Source: Sphingomonadales bacterium (lineage in GTDB: Bacteria; Pseudomonadota; Alphaproteobacteria; Sphingomonadales; Sphingomonadaceae). Taken from it: a stretch of DNA of 64,000 nt. This document shows, piece by piece, positions 1 to 9,223 of the stretch. A program made the position numbers and the translations under genes. The notes beneath the pieces are model-generated. The model did not search any database, had not been told where the DNA came from, and worked only from the letters and a program-made list of their open reading frames with translations. Location of the stretch: the NCBI GenBank assembly GCA_016707885.1, contig JADJGU010000001.1, positions 1-64,000 of the forward strand, read 5' to 3'. How positions within the stretch are numbered: position 1 is the first letter of the stretch; the number at the start of each line of letters is the position of its first letter.

Positions 1-2
1 CC

Positions 3-647
3 TACCAGATCAGCGGCAAATCCTATGACTTTACGTTGGTGGCAAGCCACGCCTACCAACCAGGCGCCGGATCGATAACCTTCTGGTTCCAGGTTCCCTT
101 GTCGGCCAGAGCGCAGATCGATGCCCCAACCCGCTATATGGGCAGCATGGAATTGCCGGAACCGGCATGGGCTGCGCTTGCTGGCCTGTGGCAACAATAT
201 CCGACCCTGTCGCTGGTACCGCTCAAGGAACTGACCGAACGTTTTGACCAGACGCTCGGGATCGTCACGAAGGTGACAAGCGGCTATGCAGCTATGGTGC
301 TGTTGCTGGCGCTCTTTGTACTCGCCGCGTCAGTGAGCGGCTTCAGCGCCGATGATCGCCAAAAAAACGGTCTGCTGATGAGTATGGGGCTGAAGGAAAC
401 GGATTGCCTGCGGCTGAATTTCTATGACTGGGGCGTTACCGCCCTAATCGCCGCCGTCGGTGCTATCGCTGGTACTTGGTGCGCGGGATTGTTGATATAT
501 CAGGCACAGTTCAATCTGACGTATAACCCGAACATTCTTTGGGTGGCCGGCACGGTCTTTGCTATGGTAGCGATCGTGTGCTTTGTGGGATATGTGGCCT
601 GCCGTCGCAGCCTGAAGGTATCGGTTCGGGATCTACTAGCGACATAG
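3..647 (+). CDS. ABC transporter permease, FtsX-like C-terminus (partial)
   Basis: The reading frame is open from the first bases of the window, so the gene begins upstream and only about 214 C-terminal residues are seen. They comprise a soluble periplasmic stretch, then three hydrophobic segments at roughly residues 95-120, 145-170 and 180-205, ending in a short basic tail (CRRSLKVSVRDLLAT). That layout matches the C-terminal half of FtsX/MacB-type permeases, which work with an ATPase in export or in lipoprotein or peptide handling across the inner membrane. The substrate cannot be told from this fragment. The internal TTG at 36 is not the real start, because coding continues upstream of it. 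About 115 bases separate it from the next gene, which is unrelated. Confidence 0.75.
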   Translation, partial: YQISGKSYDFTLVASHAYQPGAGSITFWFQVPLSARAQIDAPTRYMGSMELPEPAWAALAGLWQQYPTLSLVPLKELTERFDQTLGIVTKVTSGYAAMVLLLALFVLAASVSGFSADDRQKNGLLMSMGLKETDCLRLNFYDWGVTALIAAVGAIAGTWCAGLLIYQAQFNLTYNPNILWVAGTVFAMVAIVCFVGYVACRRSLKVSVRDLLAT

Positions 648-761
648 ACCCGCGCGATGGCTCTATTCCGCTACGCAAGTCTCCAATTTGGCACGAGAGC
701 ATGGCTCTGTTGGAAAAATTTGCTATGAGGCACTTAACGGGAGAAGGTGAAGGAGCGGTAT

Positions 762-3128
762 GTGTCGATCAGTCTGAATGTGAATGGTAAAGCGGTGTCT
801 GTAGAAGCCGAACCGGATACGCCGCTGCTATGGGTTTTGCGCGAGGATGTGGGCCTCACCGGCACCAAATTCGGCTGCGGCGTTGCGGCGTGCGGCGCAT
901 GCTCCGTCCATGTTGACGGCCAGATCACTCGCTCTTGCAGCATCGCCATTGCCGATGTTGCAGGCAAGAATGTGACCACGATCGAAGGCCTCAAATCCGC
1001 AGACGGGCAAGGCGATCCACGCCGCCACCGGCCAAGCGGCGACAGCGGTGACGGGAGCGGCATGATGGCAGACAATCCCAACCCTCCATCGGACGAAACC
1101 GCAACTGTTCCGGTCAGGAAAAAGGGTGTGAAGCGCCGTGCCTTCCTGATCGGCGGTATTGCCGTCGTCGGCGCGGGCTTATTCGGTATCAAGCTCGCGG
1201 ACAGCAGTGCCGCGAAAAAGGCGGTCGAACTGACCACTGGCAAGGGCGAGCACAGCTTTGCAACCTGGCTGAAAATCGCCGAAGATGACCAGATCACCAT
1301 CTATTCACCGCATACTGATATCGGGCAAGGATCTGCGCGATCGATGAACCTGCAGATTACCGGCGGGTCATCAGCACTGCGCTTTACCGGACAAAAAACC
1401 TTCCAGATGGTCGGCGCGGCGACGCGTGCGGTACTGATCGAGGTCGCTGCCAAGCGGTTGAGCGTGCCCGCAACCGAACTGACCACCGCCGACAGCAAGG
1501 TCCTCCATGCCAAATCGGGCAAGGCACTGCGCTATGGCGAACTGGCGGCTGAGGCTGCAACGATGTCGCTCGAGAGCGATCCGAGGCTGAAAAACCCCAA
1601 AGATTACAAAATAATGCGTCAGTCGATGCCGCGGCTCGATTTGCCCGCCAAGGTCGATGGCAGCGCGCAATATGGCATGGATTTCAAAGTGCCCGATATG
1701 CGCGTGGCAACGATAATGGCGGCACCGGTACGTGGCGGGAAGCTTACCTCGGTCGATCCGGCCCCAGCAATGGCGGTGAAGGGTGTCGAAAAGGTCATCA
1801 AGCTCGACAATGCGGTCGCGGTGGTCGCCAAGGGCTATTGGTCCGCACTGTCGGGATTGCGCTCGCTCTCGCCTCAATTCAGCGACGGCGGCAATGCAGG
1901 TTTCTCGACCGCTTCAATCTTCAAGGCCTATGACGACCTGATCGCCAAGGGCGAACCCGATGGCGAGGCGGGCGAAGGCGATGTGCAGGCCGCGCTCGGC
2001 GCCAAACCGATTGAGGCGAAATATCAGGTGCCTTTCCTGCACCATGCGATGATGGAGCCATTTGCGCTGACTGCACATTTCAAGGATGGTAAACTGAACC
2101 TCTGGGGCGGGATGCAGGATCCTCTGGCTTCGAAGATGCTCGCGACTGAAGTATCGGGCCTCGATGCCGACAATGTCACCTTTCACCCGATGCTGATCGG
2201 CGGAAGCTTTGGCCGCCGTTTGCCCATGTATATGGAAATCGTGGAGCAGGTGACCAAGCTGGTGACTACAGCTGCCCCCGTTGAGCTTATCTGGAGCCGC
2301 GAAGAGGAAGTGCAGCAGGGCGCCTATCGCCCGCAAAGTGCCGCTATTCTCAAAGCCGCGATCGGTAAGGATGGCAAAATCGCCGCCTATCTCAACGATT
2401 ATGCGCAAACCGAAAGCGCGGAAAGCGAAACCACCTTCATCTACGACCTGCCGGTAGTGGCGCGGCGGCATTATGAATATGCCTCAAACCAGCAGACTGG
2501 GGCGTGGCGTTCGGTCAATTCGACCCAGCAGGGCTTTTACAATGAAAGTTTCATGGACGAGCTCGCACATGCTGCAAAGGCCGATCCGGTCGACTTCCGT
2601 CGAAAGCATTTGAAGCCCGGTTCGCGCCATCTGAAAGTGCTCGAAGAAGTTGCCAAACGCAGTGGCTGGGGTGCGCCACTTCCCGAAGGTGTCGGGCGCG
2701 GCGTAGCGATCGTCGAGAGCTTCAAGACGATCGTCGCGCATGTGATCGAGGCGTCAGTCAAGGAAGATGGCAGCCCGAAAGTCCTCAAGGTCACAACCGT
2801 TGTCGACGCAGGCAGCATCGTCAATCCTGATGGTGCGGCGGCGCAAATCGAAGGTGGCACCATCATGGGCCTGTCCTCGGCGATTGGAGAGGCAATCACG
2901 CTCGACAAGGGCGCGGTGCAGCAGAGCAACCTCACTGACTATCCGATCCTGAAGCTGGCCGATGCACCGCCGGTGCATGACATCCATTTCATCGAAAGCG
3001 GCGCCAATATGGGCGGTATTGGGGAACCAGGCGTTCCGCCCGCTGCACCGGCATTGGCAAATGCACTGTTTGCGGTGACAGGTAAGCGGATCAGGTCGCT
3101 GCCGCTGTTGACGCAGGCGAAGGTTTGA
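762..3128 (+). CDS. Fused isoquinoline 1-oxidoreductase-like protein (IorA N-half joined to IorB)
   Basis: One continuous frame joins two proteins that are normally separate. Residues 1-82 are the plant-ferredoxin-type [2Fe-2S] domain of an IorA-like small subunit, with C39, C44, C47 and C59 spaced as usual. The second IorA domain (helical [2Fe-2S], CGYCQ and CRCG motifs) is missing. From the ATG at 1062 the frame is an IorB-like molybdopterin subunit with a twin-arginine leader (KRRAFLIGGIAVVG), a FGRR segment and the GGIGEPG motif holding the active-site Glu. Such enzymes are periplasmic molybdenum hydroxylases of aldehydes or N-heterocycles. IorB also seems to lack about 50-60 residues between GQGS and MNLQITGGSS. 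The GTG at 762 is preferred over the GTG at 747 because AAGGAG lies 5 bases before it. A working enzyme is doubtful, since electrons need both clusters. A separate iorB start at 1062 has its own GGGAG. Confidence 0.75.
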   Translation: MSISLNVNGKAVSVEAEPDTPLLWVLREDVGLTGTKFGCGVAACGACSVHVDGQITRSCSIAIADVAGKNVTTIEGLKSADGQGDPRRHRPSGDSGDGSGMMADNPNPPSDETATVPVRKKGVKRRAFLIGGIAVVGAGLFGIKLADSSAAKKAVELTTGKGEHSFATWLKIAEDDQITIYSPHTDIGQGSARSMNLQITGGSSALRFTGQKTFQMVGAATRAVLIEVAAKRLSVPATELTTADSKVLHAKSGKALRYGELAAEAATMSLESDPRLKNPKDYKIMRQSMPRLDLPAKVDGSAQYGMDFKVPDMRVATIMAAPVRGGKLTSVDPAPAMAVKGVEKVIKLDNAVAVVAKGYWSALSGLRSLSPQFSDGGNAGFSTASIFKAYDDLIAKGEPDGEAGEGDVQAALGAKPIEAKYQVPFLHHAMMEPFALTAHFKDGKLNLWGGMQDPLASKMLATEVSGLDADNVTFHPMLIGGSFGRRLPMYMEIVEQVTKLVTTAAPVELIWSREEEVQQGAYRPQSAAILKAAIGKDGKIAAYLNDYAQTESAESETTFIYDLPVVARRHYEYASNQQTGAWRSVNSTQQGFYNESFMDELAHAAKADPVDFRRKHLKPGSRHLKVLEEVAKRSGWGAPLPEGVGRGVAIVESFKTIVAHVIEASVKEDGSPKVLKVTTVVDAGSIVNPDGAAAQIEGGTIMGLSSAIGEAITLDKGAVQQSNLTDYPILKLADAPPVHDIHFIESGANMGGIGEPGVPPAAPALANALFAVTGKRIRSLPLLTQAKV
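1003..1065 (+). pseudogene. Out-of-frame remnant of the iorA C-terminus
   Basis: In a frame different from the fused ORF these bases read TGKAIHAATGQAATAVTGAA and then TGA. This is the kind of tail (RIxKAIHAA) that closes IorA-type small subunits. The TGA overlaps the iorB ATG at 1062 as ATGA, the usual coupled arrangement. It shows that iorA once continued to here and that a non-triplet deletion removed the second [2Fe-2S] domain, with a junction close to 1001-1005. Confidence 0.7.
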
Positions 3129-3799
3129 TCGAGCTGCACGGCACGGCACTGAACAACTGGTCGGCGATTGTCCTTGCAGCAGGTGGTAGCAGCCGTTTTG
3201 GCGCACATAAGCTTTTGGCGGATCTGGCCGGTGACCCTTTACTTCGGCGAACCGTAAGCGCGGTATGCGCCATCGGTTTTGCCAAGACCATTGTTGTAGC
3301 GGGTGCGGAACACGCAGATGTGGAGGCTATTCTCGCTGGATGTCCCTGCACCGTGGTGCATGCCCCCAATTGGTCGGAAGGAATGTCAGCCTCCATCCGC
3401 ACCGGGATCGCAGCATTGTCGGATAAACATATGGGATTGTTCCTGTTTTTGGGTGACATGCCGATTTTTCCAGCGGAACTTTGCGAAGACCTGGCGTGCC
3501 GCGCACGAGATTCAGGCTACGCCGCCCGCCCTATTTGCGGCGATGTACCCGGGCATCCGGTTGCGTTTGCAAAAGAGGCCCTGCCCAGTCTGATGGCGCT
3601 AACCGGGGATGAGGGCGCCGGGTCGCTCCTTCGCGGCGCCGGCCCTAAGCTCCATTATTTGCCGACCACGGACGAAGGCGCGATACTCGATGTCGATACG
3701 CCCTCCGATCTGGCCCGTGCTGAACGGCTGTGGAAGTCCCGCTTCACTTCGGAGAGAATCGACAACGCAATGTCGCGCGGCGATTTGCCAAGGCCTTGA
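3125..3799 (+). CDS. mocA: MocA/MobA-like molybdenum cofactor nucleotidyltransferase
   Basis: A 224-residue protein with the NTP-transferase signature LAAGGSSRFG at residues 17-26, followed by a Lys at 29. It also has a metal-binding LGDMP segment and a C-terminal DVDTPSDLARA that is typical of MobA/MocA-like proteins. MocA attaches CMP to molybdopterin to make the cytosine dinucleotide form of the cofactor used by xanthine-dehydrogenase-family enzymes. The adjoining iorAB-like and xdhC genes fit that role. The TTG start overlaps the iorB stop (TTGA), suggesting translational coupling; no ATG lies nearby in frame. The 3' end overlaps the convergent xdhC by about 145 bases. A different nucleotide specificity (MobA, GTP) is possible but less likely given the neighbours. 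Confidence 0.8.
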   Translation: MIELHGTALNNWSAIVLAAGGSSRFGAHKLLADLAGDPLLRRTVSAVCAIGFAKTIVVAGAEHADVEAILAGCPCTVVHAPNWSEGMSASIRTGIAALSDKHMGLFLFLGDMPIFPAELCEDLACRARDSGYAARPICGDVPGHPVAFAKEALPSLMALTGDEGAGSLLRGAGPKLHYLPTTDEGAILDVDTPSDLARAERLWKSRFTSERIDNAMSRGDLPRP

Positions 3800-4761
3800 A
3801 GGCCGATTGGTGCGCGCAACCGTTCGATGGCAGCCGCACTGACGCCGTGCTCCTGCAATCGCTCAACACGGCTTTGCAGTCGGCTGCGTGCCCCTATAGC
3901 ACCCACATAAAAGGCGTCTGACGACAAGGCAGCGGCCAGCATGCTCTCGTCACTTTCGCGGTCATGGGTCACAACAGCGACGGCAGTCCATCGATCCAGC
4001 GGAAGCGCTTCGACTGTGCTTGAACACAGATAACCCATACCCACAAAGGGTGCATTCATGGGCCCTCCCGGATCCACCAGCACCGTTTCCATTTCGAGAT
4101 GCAGCGCAAGCCCTGCGAGTGCCAGTGCGGTCGCATCGCTGCCGATGATGACCAGTCTCAACGGCGGTTCATATAGCGCGGAGAAACTGTTATCGTCCCA
4201 TGATTGCAAGAGCGAACCGGCCTTTTTGCAAAAACGGGCCGTGCGGGTTTCGCCATCGCTTTGCCACAGGACGGGTTTCCGGTCACGATAGCCCGACAGC
4301 AAGGTGGAAACAGCAGGGTCGTCGATTTGCGCGGGCTCGACCAGTATCGAAATGCCCGCACCGCAGGCCAGCTTGATGTCAAACCAGGGGCTCCCTTCGC
4401 CATAGCGCAGCAGGCGGTGCGCGTTGGTTGCAATAACCTCTCGTCCATGGCGGGCCACATCATCCTCGACACAACCACCTGAGAGGAAACCCCAGCGTTG
4501 CTGATCGCTAATCAGCATTTGCGCGCCAATGTCGCGCGGAGAAGGGCCATCAACGGCAACCAGGGTCGCTATCGCAAAGCGAGTTGGGCTGGATACCTGG
4601 CTCAACAATAGCGGACGGATATCATCAGCAATGTCTTCTTGGCGGCTATGTGTCAAAGCTGGGTGGCCCCTTGTCGGATGCAAGACACTGATGTTTACGG
4701 CATACGGGGTTGCTGTCCAGTCGTCGGTGTTGGGCGGGTTGAATTTGAGCAACTGCTGCAA
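3655..4761 (-). CDS. xdhC: XdhC/CoxI-family molybdenum hydroxylase maturation protein
   Basis: The protein has the two-part XdhC layout. An N-terminal region contains GPSPRDIGAQMLIS and SGGCVEDDV, and a C-terminal Rossmann-like domain contains VIIGSDATALALAGLA, a THD motif and GAIGARSR. XdhC proteins bind the molybdenum cofactor and insert it, after sulfuration, into xanthine-dehydrogenase-type enzymes, here presumably the IorAB-like protein nearby. The first 40 or so residues are not conserved, so the true start may be internal. The C-terminus runs about 30 residues past the usual ILSEV end and overlaps mocA on the other strand. It lies 38 bases downstream of the halogenase gene on the same strand. 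Confidence 0.8.
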   Translation of the reverse strand: MQQLLKFNPPNTDDWTATPYAVNISVLHPTRGHPALTHSRQEDIADDIRPLLLSQVSSPTRFAIATLVAVDGPSPRDIGAQMLISDQQRWGFLSGGCVEDDVARHGREVIATNAHRLLRYGEGSPWFDIKLACGAGISILVEPAQIDDPAVSTLLSGYRDRKPVLWQSDGETRTARFCKKAGSLLQSWDDNSFSALYEPPLRLVIIGSDATALALAGLALHLEMETVLVDPGGPMNAPFVGMGYLCSSTVEALPLDRWTAVAVVTHDRESDESMLAAALSSDAFYVGAIGARSRLQSRVERLQEHGVSAAAIERLRAPIGLQGLGKSPRDIALSILSEVKRDFHSRSARARSEGVSTSSIAPSSVVGK

Positions 4762-4799
4762 GGAGGCACGGCAGATAGCTAGATCTCAGTTGCCTGACT

Positions 4800-6308
4800 T
4801 TACGCTCTAAGTGTGTCAAGCCGCTGCTTGTGGTCGCCGAAGTTCATAGCGCAGCGCCGCAGGAAATCGTCGATTTTCGTCAAATCGTGGACGTCAATAT
4901 CGTCACCCGGCGGCGCAATAACCGCGTCTGCCGGAAAGGTTCCATAACCTGCGAACAGGCAGTGCCATGACAGACTGGCATAATATTTCCCGATACCCAA
5001 TTCCGCCACCGTAGCGCCCAGATCGTCACAACGGAACCAACTCGTCATCACGGCCTTGAGTGTATCCGACAGATTCTGGTTCGCAGCATTGGCACGCCAA
5101 TATTCGCTATCGGTACGGCGGTTCAGACGATAGTGGCCGACGATATAGTCGCGTATGCCTTCGTAGCGTGCGGCAATGCGCTGGTTAAACATTTCACGCT
5201 CTTGCGGCGTGTACCTGCCAAGTTCAAAAGCATCGATAAAGCCTTCAACCGTCGCCTGAACGATGTGCAGTGCCGTAGCTTCCAGCGGCTCGATGAAGCC
5301 CTGCGACAGCCCGACAGCCAGACAATTATTGACCCAGCTTCGCTCAACCCGCCCGACCTTCATCGATAGGTGCCGCGCCTCGATATCGCTGTCTATCAAT
5401 CCCAGATGACGGCGGAGCTCGGTTTCGGCAGCATCTTTGTCGATATAGCTCGAGGCGTAGACATAGCCATTGCCGGTGCGGTTGGTCAGCGGGATGTCCC
5501 AAGCCCATCCCGCTGAAAGTGCAGTTGAAATTGTATAAGGGTTGGTGCTGGTTGAGTCGGCCGGCGTTGGCATCACCACGGCACTGTCGTTGAAAAGGTT
5601 TTCGCCAAACGGATAAAAGCGCTCGCGTAACGCTTCCTGGATCAATGTGCCCCTGAAACCGCTACAATCGATGAAAAAATCGCCTGCAATCGTTTCGCCA
5701 TCGGTTGTCAGAAGCGCAGCGACATTCCCATTCTCGTCGATTTCCACCTTGGCTACATGACGCTCGAGGTGCCGGACACCCATCGCCTTTGCCTTGTCGC
5801 GCAAGATCGCCCCGACCAGATAGGCATCGAAATGATAGCCATAGCCAATATCGAACGGAAAATTTTCCGATGCGATCGGCCCCAGACGGCGCGACGCCAA
5901 ATAGGCTGGCAGGAAGAAACGATCAGGATGAGCCCATATATCACGGCCGGTGCGTCGGGCGCGCGTATTATAGGTAAAAATGCCCAGTGTGCGGCCGTCG
6001 ACCTCTGTTGCGAAAGGGTGGAAATAACTCTCAAAGCCCGGACGTTCCGACCATCCCCGAAAGGTTATCCCGTTTTTGTAGGTGGCGTTGCAGCGCGGCA
6101 TCCAGTCGGCTTCAGCCAGCCCAAGCCGATTGAAAAAATCGCGCAATTGCGGCGTCGACCCTTCACCGACACCGATAATCCCGACGTCGGGGGATTCGAC
6201 CAGCGTGACATCGAAGGCAGGCCATCGCGCGGCAAGCATGCATGCCGTCATCCACCCCGCGGTCCCCCCGCCGAGGATGACAAAATGATGATGGGGTGCA
6301 GCGCTCAT
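4800..6308 (-). CDS. Flavin-dependent (tryptophan-type) halogenase 1
   Basis: A 502-residue flavoprotein. The FAD-binding GGGTAG is at residues 13-18, the catalytic lysine equivalent to PrnA K79 is K78 (ATYKNG), and the halogenase signature WxWxIP is W268-A-W270-D-I-P. These features are those of flavin-dependent halogenases, which use FADH2, oxygen and a halide to form HOX and then a lysine haloamine. The substrate is unknown. Proteins of this branch are often found beside TonB receptors and carbohydrate enzymes rather than in natural-product clusters, as here. It is the last gene of the starch operon; its ATG overlaps the stop of the esterase gene by 4 bases. All key residues are present, so it should be active. 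Confidence 0.85.
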   Translation of the reverse strand: MSAAPHHHFVILGGGTAGWMTACMLAARWPAFDVTLVESPDVGIIGVGEGSTPQLRDFFNRLGLAEADWMPRCNATYKNGITFRGWSERPGFESYFHPFATEVDGRTLGIFTYNTRARRTGRDIWAHPDRFFLPAYLASRRLGPIASENFPFDIGYGYHFDAYLVGAILRDKAKAMGVRHLERHVAKVEIDENGNVAALLTTDGETIAGDFFIDCSGFRGTLIQEALRERFYPFGENLFNDSAVVMPTPADSTSTNPYTISTALSAGWAWDIPLTNRTGNGYVYASSYIDKDAAETELRRHLGLIDSDIEARHLSMKVGRVERSWVNNCLAVGLSQGFIEPLEATALHIVQATVEGFIDAFELGRYTPQEREMFNQRIAARYEGIRDYIVGHYRLNRRTDSEYWRANAANQNLSDTLKAVMTSWFRCDDLGATVAELGIGKYYASLSWHCLFAGYGTFPADAVIAPPGDDIDVHDLTKIDDFLRRCAMNFGDHKQRLDTLRA

Positions 6309-7186
6309 TCGGGAGGCGATAGAAGAAATGTCAGCGGAATATCGACCCGCGCGCGCCAGGCGGCCTCGTTATGGTCGGTGCCTTGGTAAACCTCCGATTT
6401 CCAGTTGGCACCTGCCTTCCATCCTTTCGCGGTCAGCATCGCTTCAATTTTCAAACTATAGGGGCGGTAGAAGCCATCGAGATTGACGGTGCCATGGTCC
6501 ATGTAGAGCCGGTTAGGGCCGAGCCTCAGCTCTGATTTTCGCAACCATTTGTCAAAGGCGGCCGCAACAATGGCCGGTTCGTCTAACGAGGCCTTGGATG
6601 GGTCGGCCAATGGCCAATGGACAGAAAGGGCCGCCGCATTTCCAAAGGTTCGTGGATATTCGCCAAGCGCATAGATTGAAATAAGTCCGCCCATGCTTGA
6701 CCCCATGATCGACGTATTCCGTTTATCGGTACGCGTACGGTAGTTGCTGTCGATATAGGGTTTCAGTTCCTGCACGAGGAATTTGAGATAGGAATCAGCC
6801 ATCGAACGCCCGCCATGCACGGCCTCAACGCGTTGGCGTGACGACTTGTCGAGCTGTGCGACAACCTTGGCGGGCAGATATTCGCGACCCCGATATTTCG
6901 TATTCCAGACACCGACAACTATGACGCGCGCCTTTTTGACAGCCAGTGCCTCATCCACACCCCATTCCTGTCCGCCATAAGCACGGCCGGGCTCAAAGAT
7001 ATTTTGCCCGTCATGCATGTAAATGACCGGCAGCCGGTCGACCGTCCGATCATAGTCATCGGGAACCCAGATCGAGATATTGCGCGCTTCCACATAGCGA
7101 GACGGGAAAGCGACAATATTCTCGACCCGGGCTTGCGCGGCTTGCGACCCGAGGACCGCGCAAAGGAAGGCGAAAAACCAGCGCAC
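6305..7186 (-). CDS. Secreted alpha/beta-hydrolase, putative esterase (esterase D-like)
   Basis: A 293-residue protein with a signal peptide (first ~19 residues, cleaving after an AQA-type site) and an alpha/beta-hydrolase fold of the putative esterase family (PF00756 type). It has YMHDGQN near the oxyanion hole, the nucleophile elbow GSSMGG, and a late GTDHNEAAW segment that supplies the catalytic His. Family members hydrolyse feruloyl, acyl or siderophore esters. In this operon it may remove ester groups from the incoming glycan. It is 3 bases downstream of the GH97 gene and overlaps the start of halogenase 1, so it is co-transcribed with both. The exact substrate cannot be read from the sequence. 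Confidence 0.8.
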   Translation of the reverse strand: MRWFFAFLCAVLGSQAAQARVENIVAFPSRYVEARNISIWVPDDYDRTVDRLPVIYMHDGQNIFEPGRAYGGQEWGVDEALAVKKARVIVVGVWNTKYRGREYLPAKVVAQLDKSSRQRVEAVHGGRSMADSYLKFLVQELKPYIDSNYRTRTDKRNTSIMGSSMGGLISIYALGEYPRTFGNAAALSVHWPLADPSKASLDEPAIVAAAFDKWLRKSELRLGPNRLYMDHGTVNLDGFYRPYSLKIEAMLTAKGWKAGANWKSEVYQGTDHNEAAWRARVDIPLTFLLSPPE

Positions 7187-7189
7187 GAC

Positions 7190-9223
7190 TTATTTGAGCG
7201 GCACCAATCGAATGGCGAAACCGCCACCCGGTGCGATACGCATGGTCAGGGTATCGTCGCTAACGAACATCTTGCTTTCGATTACGATCGAATGCCGTTT
7301 CTCGGTCCGGTAGTCGGCATCGTCCCCATCGCGATAGATTTCGGCCTTGTAGCGCTTGCCTGGAGTCAGGAAATCGAGCTTGAACGAAACCGTGCGGGCT
7401 TCCTCGTCCCCAACGGCTCCCACATACCAGCCTTCACCGCCCCGTTCTTTGCGGGCGATGGTGACATAGTCGCCAATTTCGCCGTTGAGAACGCGGGTTT
7501 CCTGCCAGTCCGTAGGCACATCGCGGATGAACTTCATCGGCTCCGGATATTTAGCGTAATTTTCCGGCGTATCCGCCACCATCTGCACTGGTGAATAAAT
7601 CACGACATAAAGTGCTAACTGCTTGGCGATCGTCGACAGGATATCGCTGTCTTTCTCTCCCTTCAGGCTCAATATCCCAGGCGTGAAATCCATCGGGCCT
7701 TCGAGCATGCGGGTGAAGACGACATTGGCTTCATGCTCGGGCGGATTCTTACCGCCCCAGCTATTATACTCCATCCCGCGCATGCCTTCGCGTGCCACCC
7801 AGTTCGGATAGGTACGGTGCAGACCCGTTCCCTTTACCGGCTCGTGGCTGTCGATGGCGATCTTGTATTTCGCTGCGGCTTCAATGACGCGCAACTGATG
7901 GTTCACCATCCATTGGCCTTCATGCCACTCGCGATACTTTTTGCCGTCGGAATCTTCGCGTTCCATCTGGGCGGCGTCGGTGACATAGCCCGTTTTGACG
8001 ACCATATAGTCGCGGTCGGCCGCAAATTTGAACGCCTTGTCAAACTGGTTTTCATAATGCGTCGCAGCGCCTCCAGTTTCATGATGTCCGATCAAGCGCA
8101 CACCCTTTTTCTTACCATAGGCCACCAACATGTCGGCATCGAAATCTTCGGTCGGCTTTGCAAAGTCCATGTCGTGACCGTTGCCGAACCAATCGCCATC
8201 CCAACCGACATTCCAGCCTTCGACAAGCAAATGTGGGATGCCGTTCGCCGCAGCAAAATCGATGTAGCGCTTCACATTCTCATTGGTTGCGCCATGCTTG
8301 GGGCCACGGGCCCAAGTCCATTCACCCTTGATCATGTTCCACCACACGCCAGCAAATTTTCCGGGTTTGAACCAGCTTAAGTTGCCCAGCTTGTTGGGCT
8401 CGTTGAGGTTCAGCATCAGGTGGCTGTGATAGATCCCCGCGGCATCGTCTGCGACGATGAGCGTGCGCCAAGGCGTTTTCCATGCACCGGCCTTTTGAAC
8501 CTTTGGTTCGCCCGCGCCGGGTGTCAGATTGGCGCGCAATGTCGTGCCTTCAGTCCGCGTCACCGCCATGCTTGAATAATCGACCAGCGCTGCTTCATGC
8601 AGCGCGACATGGGTGCCGTCGGCCAGCTTGATAGTTGCTGGCGTTGCTGCCGTGCTTACTGCGGATAGCGGCGTCTTGTTGTACAGATATTCCTCGCGAT
8701 TCCAGAGGAAGGCGGGTTTCCACCACGCCGTGCCATCTTGGGCGAAGGAAAATTCCGTCAGTTCTTCGGCAATTTTGGTTTCTGCCATATTGGGCTGGTC
8801 AGGAAATTCGTAGCGAAAACCCACGCCATCCTCATACAGCCGGAATGTCACAGTAAATACCCGCGCCAAAGCGGTCGTTTCCTTGAGGTGAACTTTCAAT
8901 TCACGATATCGATTGCGGATCTCCGCCCATTCGCCCCAGGGCTGGGTCCAGCTTTCATCAAAATCGCGGACTTCCTGGCCGGTCACACTCAGGCGGCGGT
9001 CCACCTTGGCCACATCGGTAAACAGGAAACCCAATTTGGAAGGAGCGATGATCGGTTTACCCTTGCGGTTGACCGAATAAGCGGCCCTGCCATCACCGTC
9101 GATCGTCAGTTCAACGCTCATTGTTCCATCGGGGGAGGTAGCGCTTACTGGAGCTTGCTGTGCATGCAAGGGGGCTGCTGCCAGCGTGACACCGAGGCCC
9201 AGGACCAAATTTTTCAGCTTCAT
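7190..9223 (-). CDS. GH97 alpha-glucosidase (SusB-like), exported
   Basis: A 677-residue protein with a clear Sec signal peptide. It has the three GH97 parts: an N-terminal beta-sandwich, a central TIM barrel and a C-terminal beta domain. Family motifs include GHHETGG and DSHEPVKGTGLHRTYPNW, which closely resemble the SusB active-site region, and an upstream WNVGWDGDWFGNG. GH97 enzymes of the SusB type are periplasmic inverting, calcium-dependent alpha-glucosidases that convert malto-oligosaccharides to glucose. Its ATG overlaps the stop of the GH13 glucosidase (ATGA). With the alpha-amylase it would finish starch breakdown in the periplasm. Confidence 0.92.
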   Translation of the reverse strand: MKLKNLVLGLGVTLAAAPLHAQQAPVSATSPDGTMSVELTIDGDGRAAYSVNRKGKPIIAPSKLGFLFTDVAKVDRRLSVTGQEVRDFDESWTQPWGEWAEIRNRYRELKVHLKETTALARVFTVTFRLYEDGVGFRYEFPDQPNMAETKIAEELTEFSFAQDGTAWWKPAFLWNREEYLYNKTPLSAVSTAATPATIKLADGTHVALHEAALVDYSSMAVTRTEGTTLRANLTPGAGEPKVQKAGAWKTPWRTLIVADDAAGIYHSHLMLNLNEPNKLGNLSWFKPGKFAGVWWNMIKGEWTWARGPKHGATNENVKRYIDFAAANGIPHLLVEGWNVGWDGDWFGNGHDMDFAKPTEDFDADMLVAYGKKKGVRLIGHHETGGAATHYENQFDKAFKFAADRDYMVVKTGYVTDAAQMEREDSDGKKYREWHEGQWMVNHQLRVIEAAAKYKIAIDSHEPVKGTGLHRTYPNWVAREGMRGMEYNSWGGKNPPEHEANVVFTRMLEGPMDFTPGILSLKGEKDSDILSTIAKQLALYVVIYSPVQMVADTPENYAKYPEPMKFIRDVPTDWQETRVLNGEIGDYVTIARKERGGEGWYVGAVGDEEARTVSFKLDFLTPGKRYKAEIYRDGDDADYRTEKRHSIVIESKMFVSDDTLTMRIAPGGGFAIRLVPLK

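Noticed and set aside
734..1300. 188-residue minus-strand frame opposite iorA/iorB
   Set aside because: A shadow of the plus-strand coding region, with no start signal.
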